A DNA stretch of 64,000 nt from Gonocerus acuteangulatus (Eukaryota; Arthropoda; Insecta; Hemiptera; Coreidae): positions 9,450,361 to 9,514,360 of the forward strand of contig OX328126.1 in NCBI GenBank assembly GCA_946811695.1, in the 5' to 3' direction. Positions 1 to 10,742 of the stretch are shown here, piece after piece. Below the pieces are notes generated by a model. It worked only from the letters and a program-made list of their open reading frames with translations. It searched no databases and was not told where the DNA came from. Numbering within the stretch: position 1 is the stretch's first letter; each line of letters starts with the position of its first letter. A program made the translations under genes and the position numbers.

Positions 1-185
1 AAAACAAAAACTCTGGCCGCTATCGTGTTAACAGACACACACACATATATATATAAATTTTAACGGGGGTCATTTTCGGTGTCTACTAGGTAGGATCGAT
101 AAATATTTGAAGAAATTTTTCAAAAATTCAGTCATGAGACCAACCTCAATAGCTACTACCCTTCGGAGGAAAGTGCTAAAAAGGT
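1..185 (+). repeat. Microsatellite-cored repeat family Y, 3' part
   Basis: The 3' part of a dispersed repeat also seen at 1683-2188, 15946-16046 and 34430-35204. An (AC/AT)n tract is followed by a conserved block starting AAATTTTAACGGGGG and ending in CTTCGGAGGAAAGTGCTAAAA. The copy is cut by the window edge. No coding potential seen; element class unknown. Confidence 0.75.
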
Positions 186-277
186 TAATATTATAAAAAA
201 TCAATGGTAATTGTGAAATTTAGGGGCCTCCTTGCGGATTTTTTTGACCGGTAGTTTTATAGCATATTGATATTTTA

Positions 278-630
278 TCCAGGTTTCATAAAAAATGAAA
301 AAGGCCAATCAGGTCTCACAGTTTCATAATTATATATTTAATTAATTTAAACAATATTTCGGCTTTATGCCATCATCAGGGAATCTCTGTAAATACAATT
401 TCAAAATCTTATGACAACAATAACAATTCATTTCTTAAGTATGTAAGATACAGTGGGTTATATGTTTGTTGAAAAAAAATCTTATTGGTGTTCTAAGATT
501 TTGAAATTATATTTCCAGAGATTTCCTGATGATTGCATAAAGCCGAATATTGTTTAAAATTATTTAAATATAAAATCATGAAACTGGGAGACCTGATTGG
601 CCTTTTGAATTTGTTATGAAACCTGGATAA
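278..630. repeat. Inverted-repeat hairpin element with hammerhead-like cores
   Basis: The ends TATCCAGGTTTCAT and ATGAAACCTGGATA are inverted, and the arms pair over about 120 bp each. The minus strand at 352-381 reads CTGATGA, then a GGC/GCC stem, then GAAA. The mirrored plus-strand copy at 524-552 is degraded. It resembles the hairpins at 9385, 16152 and 46842. No coding sequence and no clear TSD. Confidence 0.6.
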
Positions 631-639
631 CTTCGTCAT

Positions 640-1080
640 ATTATCCATAGAACCTAAATTGTACATAGAAACTGTTTCGATTATGTATAATCATATTGTA
701 CATAGGAACTATTTTCTTCGTTATCTTTATTTTTGTATGTTTGTTCTTTAAAATGTATTGTTTTTTACAAAGTTATTTTTACTTATAGCTGTTTGTTATT
801 CATAAACTTAATTATATAATTAAATACGTACTATAATGTAATTTGATTTATAATTATTATGTAACATGTTATTAAGGATTTATAATTACTATATAAGATG
901 TTAGTTACTATGGATTTATAATGATTACGTAATTTGATGAATATGTATTTCATTTTTATATCTGTATTTGGGAAAATCACTTTTAATAAATTAAAAAAAA
1001 AAAAATAATGGTATTAACTTATAAATATTTGAGATCTGTAGCATGCGATCTAATGAGATCGAATATGCATAAAAATGTGT
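640..1080. other. AT-rich stretch, no gene recognised
   Basis: The only notable signal is AATAAA at 985-990 followed by a run of 13 A at 993-1005, which could be the end of a retroposed transcript. No matching open reading frame or TSD was found. Confidence 0.5.
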
Positions 1081-1452
1081 TTATGATCCAATTAGAAACG
1101 TAAAATATGTGTAGTAATTATGAAGTTTTAATCTGATAAATATCCAGTGAAAGTTGCCCATAAGACTAGCCTCCATGTTGAATCCAGTTCCACACCCAAA
1201 TTGGATTGTTCTAGTCCAAGGATGTGTTTGCGAAACATTCTGCTCCACATAGCGCTCAGCGACAGTCCTGATTCTAACACACTCTGGTGGCAAAAATGTA
1301 GGCCCATATGTAGGGAAATCATTGTAAATTTGAAGTTTTGTCTCCGAAAAAAATTTTCTAAAAAGGAAATTCCCTTTGGCCAAGATAATGTCATTGGGGA
1401 TGTAAATTTCTTGTAATTCATAAATTGTACACTTGTTGAATGTATCCATCAA
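1081..1452 (-). CDS. Unrecognised 123-codon open reading frame
   Basis: An open frame on the minus strand starting MMDTFNKC and ending FTFLIGS. I do not recognise it. Its base composition is a little more balanced than the flanks and it has no stop over 123 codons, but another frame is also open over 97 codons, so openness alone is weak evidence. No signal peptide, zinc-finger spacing or transposase motif is visible. It could be a remnant of a captured exon or chance. Confidence 0.2.
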   Translation of the reverse strand: MMDTFNKCTIYELQEIYIPNDIILAKGNFLFRKFFSETKLQIYNDFPTYGPTFLPPECVRIRTVAERYVEQNVSQTHPWTRTIQFGCGTGFNMEASLMGNFHWIFIRLKLHNYYTYFTFLIGS

Positions 1453-1465
1453 TTTATATTATACC

Positions 1466-1556
1466 ATGAAGGCGTGTAGACTCCGGGCCTATGGTCATGG
1501 GGTCAATTCTCACAAGGGGTGGTGGCTTTTCTTTATTAAAAAAAGGCATTAACCAT
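1466..1556 (+). mobile_element. SINE-B fragment (tRNA-headed)
   Basis: The segment GGGGTCAATTCTCAC followed by GGTGGTGGCTTTTCTTT matches the B-box and post-head region of the SINE-B copy at 41103-41305. Both the tRNA A-box side and the 3' tail are missing or diverged. Confidence 0.5.
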
Positions 1557-1682
1557 ATGTGGTACTCATCTGTAGAAAACCCGTTCCAAAAAATTGTTAT
1601 ATATAAGTTCAGGAATAAATAAATAAGTAGAGAAAAAAAAAAGTTGCGACTAAAGTTAATAGACCAAGAGCTGAAATATACC

Positions 1683-1999
1683 AAAAATCACGGCTGGTAG
1701 TGGCGAATTGGTATTGTGGGTCCGGCGTAAACCCCCCCTTCTAATGAACCGATTTAGTTCATTTTTATATCTCATTTTTCTCTCTATATTACCACTACGA
1801 ATACCAAGTTTCGATGAAATATAACAAATATTACGGCTGACATAGTCAAATTAGTGTTTTAGGTTCAGGGTAACCCCCCCCCCCTTCCGGTGGACCGATT
1901 TTGGTGGTTAACGAACTCGTTCAATCGTTTGCTAATTGAATGCTATATACCAAGTTTCGTGACGAAAAAACAAAAACTCTGGCCGCTATCGTGTTAACA

Positions 2000-2062
<63 letters not shown>

Positions 2063-2188
2063 TTTAACGGGGGGCATTTTCGGTGTCTACTAGGTAGGAT
2101 CGATAAATATTTGAAGAAATTTTTCAAAAATTCCGACATGAGTCCAACCTCAATAGCTACTTTCCTTCGGAGGAAAGTGCTAAAAACA
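1683..2188 (+). repeat. Family Y repeat with monomers and (AT)n core
   Basis: Degenerate monomers of about 145 bp, each with a C-run and a variant of CCGATTTAGTTCATTTTTA, lead to ACCAAGTTTCGTGACG, then an (AT)n tract at about 2002-2058, then the conserved ACGGGGG block and GTGCTAAAA end. The order is the same at 34430-35204. Confidence 0.8.
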
Positions 2189-2410
2189 ACTGTACTTTCA
2201 CGAGTTATAAAACAAAATACTATAATTTTATACGACGAGTAAACGACGGCTGTTCATATATTTATTCTTATTTCATCAATTAAATTTTGTGCGAATCATA
2301 GTTTCCACCAGCAACAAGGTTACAATCTGCACCTCTGATCCCTCCACTAAACCCTCACCGCTACCCATCCAGCAAGGAACATACCCATCTTGCGTACCTT
2401 ATGCACACAA

Positions 2411-2601
2411 CTACAGTGGGAGAGGTATAACTTGTCACTCGGGTAAAGCGTAGAGGGGGCTCGACGTTGACAGTTCTACAACCCTACCAGCTCCCGCTCT
2501 GCATAGCCGCGGGACTGGTACAGAGATTAGTGGCAACCCAGCATGGCAGTCATTTGTAAGAGGCGCCTCCACCTTCCCCTACCCTTCCACAGCCAAGTTA
2601 C
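2411..2601 (-). mobile_element. MITE-M fragment
   Basis: An inverted copy of the element at 14311-14516. It begins AGTGGGAGAGGTATAACTTG and continues through the GC-rich body, but breaks off before the second TIR. No open reading frame. Superfamily not assigned. Confidence 0.65.
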
Positions 2602-2609
2602 GAGTTTTA

Positions 2610-2800
2610 TTTATTCATTTAAATTTTAACGTCTATTATTATTAACTAAGAATTTTCAGACAGGTTATCTACAGGTCACCACTCTTTTATAGCCAGTATA
2701 GGGCTGATGCCTTTTCTTTTTCTAAAAACAAATGCCACCATTCCACAGTGGGAATCGAACCCACAACCCTTGGAAGGGAGTGCTAAGTGCTCTGAAAAGT
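2610..2800 (-). mobile_element. SINE-B copy
   Basis: On the minus strand the B box reads GGGTTCGATTCCCA, followed by the GGTGGCATTT... body and the tail with AACCTGTCTG and AATAATAATAGACGTTAAAA. The A-box end is lost. Related copies lie at 40378-40537 and 41103-41305. Confidence 0.7.
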
Positions 2801-3813
2801 TTTATCTTTCCTACTATACGCGCACCAGAACATTATTTTGTGTAGTTTGTAGTTCTTAGATGTCACTTTTACTGTGCATGCTTTTGTGCTCGTTTATTTT
2901 GTGAATTCGTAGTGTTAAATATATGAGTTCATTCAACATCAAAGGAGTATGATATAAGTTCGAAATTGAACTGTCAGATTCTCGGAAAAGTAAAATTTAT
3001 GATTTCCTTGCCTCTTAAATATTGAAGGTAATAAAAAAAAATCTCATTTATTCCCGAGTAATCCAATCCAATGCCTATATCCAGACATTCTCGAGACCCC
3101 CTAGAATGTATATCGGATGAAAGGAAAATTGGCTTCTTGGATGATTAGTATCGGTCTTTGAGAAGAGATTGGACAGGGACGATATAGGCCCCGACATTTC
3201 CAGGCCTTTGTATAAATATTGGCGACATATAGGCCGAAGCTTGAAGGTTATATGCATGTGTGTGACATTTCTCATCATATAGCCTGCTGGAGTATGTTAT
3301 TCAAGGCTTGATTGATCCAATGAAAAGCCATCGGCCTATGGGAGACAGTCCGATGAAATCCAGCTACAGGCATATATACTCAATCATAGCTGAAACGAAA
3401 TCGGTCTATGTTAGATGTGTGAGAGGAAAGGTACGTCATGAAGGAGGTGCATAACTTACCACATTCCTCAGCTTGAAATAGTCTTTATAATAAAAAAATA
3501 AGCCTAAATAGTTTTTCTCCTTAATATTCGACATAAATCGTTGGCTCAATTATTTTTTTTAATTAATTCAGGAAACTCGGATTTCAAATGGACTGATTTT
3601 ATTGTTAACAAAAAACAAACATTTTCTTCCTTCTGATGAGCACTATGGTATATGGAGGGGCATATTATTTGTCAGGAATAAACACTCCCTCCAGATATAC
3701 CAATTTTTGAGGTAAACAAACAAGAACAAACATCAGTTATGGATACACTGTATGTCGGCCTTAAAAATCGAATATTGTTGTCCCTATAGTGGTAACAGGC
3801 AAACATATTTATA

Positions 3814-3815
<2 letters not shown>
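2801..3815. other. No gene or known repeat recognised
   Basis: About 1 kb of moderately AT-rich sequence. Short open frames such as 3075-3278 on the minus strand show no recognisable motif. I see no terminal repeats, no TSD and no match to the families found elsewhere in the window. Confidence 0.4.

Positions 3816-3871
<56 letters not shown>
3816..3871. repeat. (AT)n microsatellite
   Basis: An uninterrupted AT dinucleotide tract of about 56 bp. Long Tyr-Ile open frames across it are artefacts of the repeat. Confidence 0.95.
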
Positions 3872-3875
<4 letters not shown>

Positions 3876-4377
3876 TGCTGAGACGCATTACCTCTCGGGC
3901 GTTTGTGATCCTCTCCATAGCGCTATATTTCGCCAGATTCCTTCCGACTTCTTCAACCATCAATCCTTGTTGGAACATTTTGTATGTAAAAAAACCCTAT
4001 ATCCACATATTACTTACCTGCTATTTCTAATGAAAGAATATCGTACTTACTGAATAGATACTGGATTATAGTTGCAGAAACATACCTGAAACAGAATAAC
4101 TGCATTAGACTCCTTAAAAATTAGAACACAGATATATTAAAATATGCACAATTTTATGCGAAGAAATTAAATTATAATTATTAAAGAAATGTATAAGAAG
4201 GAGATTGTCGTCTTTCGCTCAAAAGAGTTAATAAAACTACATTTGAAATTTAAAAAAAAATTATTTCTAACGTTTCGGTTTGCATTTGAGTACATCATCA
4301 AGAGAAGAGGAAGAAGTGATCATGAACGAATTTCTTCTCTAAACTCAAGCCGAAAACTCCAACAGCCAACCACCTCT
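3872..4377. other. Unassigned stretch with a degraded hammerhead-like core
   Basis: No gene seen. On the minus strand at about 4270-4301 the sequence runs TTGATGA, then a weak stem, then CCGAAACGTTAG, a decayed version of the CTGANGA-stem-GAAAC motif found in the hairpin elements. Confidence 0.35.
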
Positions 4378-4385
4378 TATCAATC

Positions 4386-5410
4386 CAGAGATGGGCATAA
4401 TTTTATTTATAAATAAAAATACGAATTTATTCGTACTTCATATATTTGTGAATGCGAATATAAATAAATTCGTACTTCATGTATTTGTAAATACGAATAT
4501 AAATAAATTCGTACTTCATATATTTGTAAATACGAATATAAATAAATTCGTATTCATAAGTGTGAATACGAATTTATTTTTACTCACGTATATTAAATAT
4601 AAAAATACAAATAAAATTTTATTCGCAAATTTTTCTGTGAATAAAAATAAATTCACAGAAAAAATTGTAAATAATCACAAAACATGTGAATATTTACAAA
4701 AAATCAAGTGATTACAAAAAAAATCACATTAAAATATACGAATAAAAATTTATTCACATTATGATTTGTGAATAAAAATTTATTTACAATAATTTAGCAA
4801 ATAAATTATGAATTTATTCGTATTAAGATGATATTACGAAAGTTATTGAAGGTGATTTTTTTTTAATTTATTTATTTATTTATTTTTTTAATGCGTTTAA
4901 AGTCTTTACCCCGAGTCCGCCGCGGGACCACCAGTCATGCTGCAGGCACACAGTTTGTCATCTCCATAAAAAAAAAAAATCACCTTCAATAACTTTCGTA
5001 ATATCATCTTAATACAAATAAATTCATAATTTATTTGCGAATTTTATTGTGAATAAATTTTTATTCACAAATTATAATGTGAATAAATTTTTATTCGTAT
5101 ATTTTAATGTGATTTTTTTTTAATCACTTGATTTTTTGTAAATATTCACAATTTTTGTGATTATTTAAAAAATTTTCTGTGAATTTATTTTTATTCGCAG
5201 AAAAATTTGCGAATAAAATTTTATTTGTGTTTTTAGATTTAATATATGTGAATAAAAATAAATTCGTATTCTCACTTATGAATACGAATTTATTCATATT
5301 CGTATTCACAAATATATGAAGAACGAATTTATTTATATTCGCATTCACAAATATATGAAGTACGAATAAATTCGTATTTTTATTTATAAATAAAATTATG
5401 CCCATCTCTG
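4386..5410. mobile_element. hAT-type MITE, 1025 bp
   Basis: The ends are CAGAGATGGGCATAATTTTA and its inverse. A perfect 8-bp TSD, TATCAATC, lies at 4378-4385 and 5411-5418. Both features fit the hAT superfamily. The arms are long inverted repeats of AATTTATTCGTA-like units, so the whole element folds back. Its centre (about 4865-4968) is split by a small GC-richer insertion containing GAGTCCGCCGCGGGACC. It encodes no transposase; the two ORFs along its arms (4391-4711 plus, 5124-5420 minus) are translations of the repeat. Confidence 0.9.
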
Positions 5411-5419
5411 TATCAATCA

Positions 5420-5685
5420 AGCAGCCCCCCTCCCGAAATTTTGATTTGATCGTTAAAACTGTGTCATAAAACCCTTAAAAATAAAACTTATTTTTAAGGG
5501 TTTTATGACACAGTTTATTTAATAAACTTAGTACATAAAAATACTTTATTATGGGTATAATATCGTTTTAGTAGGCTAAAACTATTCCAAGTTCTAAATT
5601 GTTAGTATTCCATACCCCGGAAATGGTCCCAGCCCCTAAATTTTTTCCAGCCCCTCCCCGAAATGATTTCCTATATACGCCCATG
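5420..5685. mobile_element. hAT-2 MITE, 5' end missing
   Basis: This matches the full element at 25084-25359. The right end reads TCCTATATACGCCCATG. It carries an internal near-perfect hairpin around 5457-5514 (ACTGTGTCATAAAACCC and its inverse). The left end was lost next to the hAT MITE at 4386-5410. Confidence 0.7.
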
Positions 5686-5699
5686 AGTAGTTTAGTTTT

Positions 5700-6046
5700 C
5701 AATACTTCAGGACATCCTCCATGATGCAACCAATACCTCCAATCCTAAACTAATCCTGACAGACATGACTATTTCACCCTGACTACTGCTATTGGCGGAA
5801 AAAGCCCTTTCATGTCGCCGGTTTAATGAGAATAAGGCAGAAGGTTAAACCAATCAGGATTGTTAATTGGATTCTATTGGTTCTTCTAACTACCATCCCT
5901 TCATCCCTCTCTCTTTAATTCCCTTACTCTTCTAAAGGGGATCTTCTCTTCTCAAAGATTAGCTCCCTTACAACATCCTTGGACATTTCAAACTCCAAGT
6001 ATCTTATTTCTTTTAACATTACGGTAGACTTTATTCAATAAATTAT
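5700..6046 (+). repeat. Dispersed repeat family Z, copy 1
   Basis: About 345 bp shared, in inverse orientation, with 17476-17812 and highly similar throughout. No open reading frame, TIR or A-tail is obvious, so the class is unknown. Confidence 0.75.
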
Positions 6047-6132
6047 TGTATAATTATTCCTGAGTTTAAGAAATTTGTATATAATTGAGTTTATTTGAAA
6101 ATGGTCTAGATTAACAATTTGAGCCAATAGAT

Positions 6133-7112
6133 TAGGATTAGGATCGGATTTTAGGGCGAGTAACTTTTCGGTTCTTACGCCCTCTTTATAGAAGTTTAGT
6201 TAACCTAAATATATGTTTTTCCATTTTCACCCCTCAATAAATATGAATAACAACTAAAATATATATAGCTACACTCAAAGACAGTTCTTATAACTCTACA
6301 ATTACATTTCATGTTAAATAATGTTATATTAAAATTACTGTAGCAAGTTTAGCAGTTTGTAAATAAATACTAAACATGAATAGATAGTAGAAGTCATATA
6401 TAAATAATTTATTTAATTTTTTTTTATTATTATTATTATTTTTTTTTATTTTTTCAATATTATTATTATTTTTTTTTATTATTTTTTTTTATTAATTTTT
6501 TTTGAATAGGTCTGTTTCCCTTAAAGTACTAATAGCTTTATCCAAGGTTGTTGGATTATTTCCAAGACAGTCATTTACTTGTCTACGAAGACCATTGGAG
6601 TGGAATAGAGTTCGGTATGCTGGGCAGTCTTCGATGATATGTTGGACCGATAGTTGGATATGGCAGCTGGGGCATACTGGTGGTGGTTCTTTTTTTATTA
6701 TGTAGGAATGGGTCAAATTTGTGTGCCCAATTCTCAGGCGGGTAAGAACCACTTCTTCCCTCCTGTTGGCACGTTTTGAGCTATCCCATTTTCTTGTCGT
6801 ATCCTTTACGGTTCGTAGCTTATTGCTACATGGTTCAGCTTTCCACATGTCTTCCCATGCTGAGGTTACTTGTTGTTTAAGCCAAAGCCTGATGTCATTT
6901 GGTTCTAAAACGTCAATTGGTGGTGAGTTCATTAGTGCTGCTTCTTTAGCTGCCTGGTCCGCCTTTTCATTTCCTAAAATTCCAGAGTGAGAAGGTAGCC
7001 AGAGAAATGTTATTGTCTTTCCTTGATTTTCTAGCATTTTCATCTAATGAAAAATTTTTAGACATAAGGGCCCTTGGTTTTTTCTTTTCGCTATATTTTT
7101 CAGTGCTATCTA
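6133..7112 (-). mobile_element. 5'-truncated LINE insertion (RNase H-bearing I/Jockey-like)
   Basis: It is bounded by a perfect 14-bp direct repeat TTGAGCCAATAGAT (6119-6132 and 7113-7126), which reads as a TSD. On the minus strand the element starts inside the RNase H region at 7112. It ends in a TCCTAATCCTA simple-repeat tail next to the TSD rather than in poly(A), and AT-rich 3' UTR fills 6133-6491. This shape is typical of target-primed reverse transcription. Confidence 0.85.
6492..7112 (-). pseudogene. LINE ORF2 C-terminus: RNase H end plus zinc knuckle
   Basis: The frame encodes the last part of an RNase H domain (LWLPSHSGILGNEKADQAAK), then the conserved LINE C-terminal block NRREEVVLTRLRIGHTNLTH, then a C-x2-C...H-x4-C zinc motif (CPSCHIQLSVQHIIEDC). 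It stays open from 7043 down to 6492. The same frame continues upstream to 7112 with recognisable sequence (ALKNIAKRKNQGP) but is broken by one in-frame TAG at 7044-7046. Endonuclease and reverse transcriptase are absent through 5' truncation. Homologous pieces lie at 12262, 19976 and 39732. It is dead, but the long open stretch suggests a fairly recent insertion. Confidence 0.85.
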
Positions 7113-7432
7113 TTGAGCCAATAGATAATATTTTATTAAATTAATTTATTTATTTATGTATTAAACAAATAATTTAGGAATGGAAAACTTTTCTAAGCAA
7201 TGCAGCTGTTGCGTGACGGAAGTTTCATTGATATAATAGAAAACTATTTAAGCTTAAGTTTTTTCTTCTGACTAATTGAAATTGTATAAATATCTTGAGG
7301 ATCAGGCGATAACAGGATCGCTATAATCGTGTGGAAATAGTTGCTAACATTCAAGTATCGGTATTCAGAGATTGTCTTCCTTAATATTCAATTACTATAT
7401 GTATTTTACATATTGGCCTTATTCCTTGGAAT

Positions 7433-7902
7433 CAGGACCGCCACATGGGGGGGACAGCCGGGTACAGTTGTTCCGGGCACGGGCGCCGTGGGGGCCTCGC
7501 TAATCGGAAAACAATGTATAGGTTATGAGCTTGTACAAAGTATGGGGTTTAGAAATATAGCCGATTGTCGGCTTTTATTCTCATTTCGCTCAAAACTCAA
7601 GATGAAAATAATTTTAAAATGTCCAAAATACTAGAATTTTCAGTTTTGTGGATTTGAAATCCTAAAATGTACACCCTAACTGCATTAAGATTTTTTTTTT
7701 GTTTCATGATTTTGAGAACATATTACATTTTGTGTAAAACAATACATTGGAGATTAGTATAAGTTTATTAGACATTTCAACCATTAGTAACTATGAGTTC
7801 TTTGTGGGAAGGGCATCAGGTTTATCAATATTGGGGGCCCGGCTCAGAGATGGGGGGCCCGTGATCTGGTCCTGGCCCTGGCTCTGAGATGTGGCGGCCC
7901 TG
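7433..7902. mobile_element. hAT-3 MITE, 470 bp, GC-rich ends
   Basis: The TIRs are CAGGACCGCCACAT and ATGTGGCGGCCCTG. A perfect 8-bp TSD, CTTGGAAT, lies at 7425-7432 and 7903-7910. The GC-rich termini stand out from the AT-rich interior. It has no transposase, and open frames crossing its ends (7341-7634, 7825-8013) are incidental. Confidence 0.9.
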
Positions 7903-8157
7903 CTTGGAATGTTTTATTCTTCGGTTTCGAGATTCAAGCAGAACGCCTTCCGGGTGAAGTACTATCTTATAGATGTTTATCAAAATGTGAGAAGTGCATG
8001 AGATAAAATCCAAGGAAAATAGAAAAAGGAAGGAAATATCCTTGTATGCGTGTGAAACGATAATTATATACCATTAAAACAATAAATTAAATTATTGATC
8101 ATTTTTTTAAATTACAAAACCTATAAAATACTCGGTTGATTATATTTGTTAGTTGTG

Positions 8158-8704
8158 CCAAGGTTAGCTGAGTGTTAGAGCACTGGACTAATATGCTGGA
8201 GGACCTGAGTTCAAATCCCGAGCATAGTACTAAAGATTTTATCTTCTAGTGTCTTTCCGGATTAGAAATTTAATATGTTTTCGAATGGTTAACTTTCAAT
8301 TTCCACGATTTCTCATATAATTTTTGAAATATTCAAGAAAGTGACTTCTCTAGGAATTTCCCACAGTTTAATACACAGTTTGACCGATGATATTTCAATT
8401 ATTGTATTTAGAGTGCGGTTTGTATTAATAAGCTATTCATTATAATTAATTATTGATAATGGACCTGTCATCAGATAATGGGTTCTGCTCCATTTGCAGT
8501 ATTGAACCTGTTGCGTTAACTTTGTCAAACTTCGCCGCACGAACTATTCCATGCTACTTCCGTTTAATTTTTGTAGGACTTGGGCCTCTTTTACTCCTTT
8601 AGACAATGAAATTTTTTTAGGGGCTTCTGAATTGATAACTTTGGAATTACTTAGGGTGCCAAATAGTGCTCACGTTGATTAAACAATCGTGTGTTAATTT
8701 GGGG
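8158..8704 (+). repeat. SINE-A head joined to a ~440-bp co-repeating block
   Basis: 8158-8263 is the tRNA-like head of SINE-A (A box TAGCTGAGTG, B box AGTTCAAATCC). It runs into about 440 bp that recur, inverted and twice in tandem, at 18797-19615, each time next to SINE-A sequence. Shared landmarks include GATAATGGGTTCTGCTCC and AACTTCGCCGCACGAACTA. This may be a larger composite element or a duplicated segment. Confidence 0.7.
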
Positions 8705-9016
8705 GGGGGCGAGGTTAGCTCAGAGGTAGAGCACTGAATTAATATGCTGGACGACCTGAGTTCAAAACTCGAGCAAGCACTAAAGATTTTATCTTCTAGT
8801 GTCTTCGCTCGTGGATTCGATTCGGCGTCCCTGATCGTCCCTAGGCTTAGCCGACTTTGCAGGTACCCATTAATAGTTTATTAATGGGTAACTGCAAAGA
8901 GAAGGGGGCCAGCAGGAGCATAGTACTGACAACAAGAGCTCCCTATTCTCAATATATATGATCAATAATCAGATACCTCTACAGTATCTGCCATTTGGGA
9001 CCTTGCGTCCTGTTAC
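8705..9016 (+). mobile_element. SINE-A, tRNA-headed
   Basis: The head has A box TTAGCTCAGAGG and a B box variant AGTTCAAAACTC. The body contains AAAGATTTTATCTTCTAGTG, CCCTGATCGTCCCTAGGC, GGTACCCATTAATAG and CAGATACCTCTACAGTATCT, ending near CCTGTTAC. Pol III promoter boxes and dispersed copies support the SINE call. The closest full-length relatives are at 42564-42907 and 43548-43893. Confidence 0.85.
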
Positions 9017-9103
9017 ATACAAACTTATTTATTTATTATTTTTTTATATTTGTTAGTTATTTGATTGTTGATTTGTTGCTATTGACTAACGGATCAAGAC
9101 GTC

Positions 9104-9325
9104 ATGTCGTTGACATTTGTGCGCCTCGGAACGAAAGCTGCACGCTCCGTTCATAGATTATGCAAATACGTGTCTCATTCTGGAACATCTTCAGGGAGAT
9201 TTCACTCCGATCTCATCATCAAGTCAAATCGGAGCCGATTCTGGAAACAAGGGACACTTTCTCTAGATAGGACCCTTGTAAAGTGTCTTTCAACAAGTCA
9301 ATCGATCTCGTTACAGACTTTGTAG
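9104..9325 (+). CDS. Unrecognised 73-codon frame with a mitochondrial-leader look
   Basis: It opens ATGTCGTTGACATTTGTG and encodes MSLTFVRLGTKAARSVHRLC, a stretch rich in Arg, Ser and Leu with no acidic residues, as in amphipathic mitochondrial presequences; the frame later reads KCLSTSQ. It is more GC-balanced than its flanks. I do not recognise the protein, and it ends at a stop 73 codons in with no obvious splice donor. It may be a retroposed or captured first exon, or chance. Confidence 0.25.
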   Translation: MSLTFVRLGTKAARSVHRLCKYVSHSGTSSGRFHSDLIIKSNRSRFWKQGTLSLDRTLVKCLSTSQSISLQTL

Positions 9326-9384
9326 ATAGCTAATAATTTTTACTCTAAACTAGATTCCAAAAGTATCTAAGAAGTTATGAGAAG

Positions 9385-9683
9385 TCAAGGGATGGTTGGG
9401 ATTTCGCTAGGAGAAAAAATGTCAGACCTTCAAGCACCAATATATATTTGACGTTCCGGATGCTTTTGGCAGCCTTGTTCAGTACTAAAAATGCCTAGGA
9501 GGGGGGGGGGGGAGACCAAAATCTTCGTCTTTACTTACACTGCTGAAGAAGGCTGCTAAGGTGCAGCCGAAAAGTCAAATATAGAATCGTGCTTGAAGAT
9601 CTGACTTTTTTTCTCCTAGCCGAATTCCAAACATCCCATGAATTCGCATAACGCAACGGCTAAATACCTTCATCTCGCTTTAA
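9385..9683. repeat. Hairpin element with hammerhead-like core
   Basis: The left arm (GGTTGGGATTTCGCTAGGAG) and right arm (CTCCTAGCCGAATTCC) are inverted around a G-run. The plus strand at 9543-9573 reads CTGAAGA, A, GGCTGC, loop, GCAGCC, GAAAA, a perfect 6-bp stem inside a hammerhead-type frame. The 3' tail CGGCTAAATACCTTCATCT matches the tails of the 16152-16987 pair. Confidence 0.7.
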
Positions 9684-10051
9684 TCTACTATATATTTGTC
9701 AAATACCACTCACTCACTCACTCACTGACCTATCATCGCCCAGCCCAAGCCGCTCGACAGAATATTTTGAAATTTTGCATGGACACTCCCTATATAACGT
9801 AGGCACTCACTAAGAAAGGATTTTCTGATATTCGAATTTTTAAGTATTTTTAGAGGGGTTTAAAGTTTGAGTTGGTTAGAGCAGGCAAGCCTAGGCAGCA
9901 AGCGTTGCTAGGACGATAACAGAACAGCTGTTACCGTACATTATCTATTTCATAGTATTATTTTTAATTTAGGTTAATTTACTCTATGATGGCAGTCCTT
10001 TGAATTACTATAAATAAACTGTCACGCATAGAGTTTTAATTGCGTTTCTTG

Positions 10052-10684
10052 GTCAGACCTTACATACCGCCTCCGACCATGTGTTATCAGTGTTTTCAAT
10101 TAAATCATTTCTCCTCTTCTTGTGAGAAAGATAAAATATGTGGGAAATGCACTGAAACCAGACATGAAGGGAATTGTAATGTAGTAAAATGTACTTTATG
10201 TGGAGAAGCTCATTTTTTCAAACAGTGTGAGCTATATTTAAAAGAAATAGAAATAAAACGGAAAATGGTTTATGAAAAACTAAGTTACCCCGAGGCAAAA
10301 AAGAGGTTAACTGTTGAAAAGATAACAACATATGCTCAAAAATCAAAACAAGTACAGAACATAGATGCTATTACTAATTTATCCGAGTCCATAAAAAGGA
10401 TTGAAATTAGCCTAGCTATTCTACAAAATATTATCCTGCAGAAGGAACGCTCCAGAGAGGAAAATGCATCGGTGTCCGTTATCCAGGTCAAGAAGGATCA
10501 AGCCGTTCAGTCAAGAAATCGCAGCCCAACGGAACCATCCCTCGGGGAGAAGACATCCGAAGAAGAAGATGTTTTGGAAGATGAAATATTTGTTAAAAAT
10601 CCACAAAATATTAAAACTCCTAAGGGCAAAAGGTCTAAAAGTGCGAACAAAGCTAAAAAAAAAGAAACAGGTAATTTAAAATGA
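10052..10684 (+). pseudogene. LINE ORF1 (gag-like), C-terminal part
   Basis: The element boundary falls just before codon GTC (VRPYIPPPTMCYQCFQLNHF), so the N-terminus is missing. It encodes Cys/His knuckles: C-x2-C-x4-H-x4-C at the start, then CGKCTETRHEGNC and CTLCGEAHFFKQC, the RNA-binding array of Jockey/I-type ORF1 proteins. A coiled-coil-like stretch (about residues 110-150) and a Lys/Glu-rich tail follow. It ends at TAA/TGA just before ORF2, which begins 58 bp downstream. The usual role is nucleic-acid binding in the retrotransposition particle. Confidence 0.85.
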
Positions 10685-10742
10685 ATTTAGCAGCTGTTAT
10701 ATTTTTTAATTTAATTGATTTTATTTTATTTCTTAATTATTC

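Noticed and set aside
1921..2242. Long Tyr-Ile open frames here and at 3752, 33030, 34946 and 49096
   Set aside because: They are translations of (AT)n microsatellites, which lack stops in some frames.
4391..5420. Paired ORFs rich in NTNINKFV
   Set aside because: They are mirror translations of the AATTTATTCGTA-like units of a fold-back hAT MITE.
7341..7634. 97-codon frame as a gene
   Set aside because: It crosses the left end of the hAT-3 MITE, so flank and element are read together by chance.
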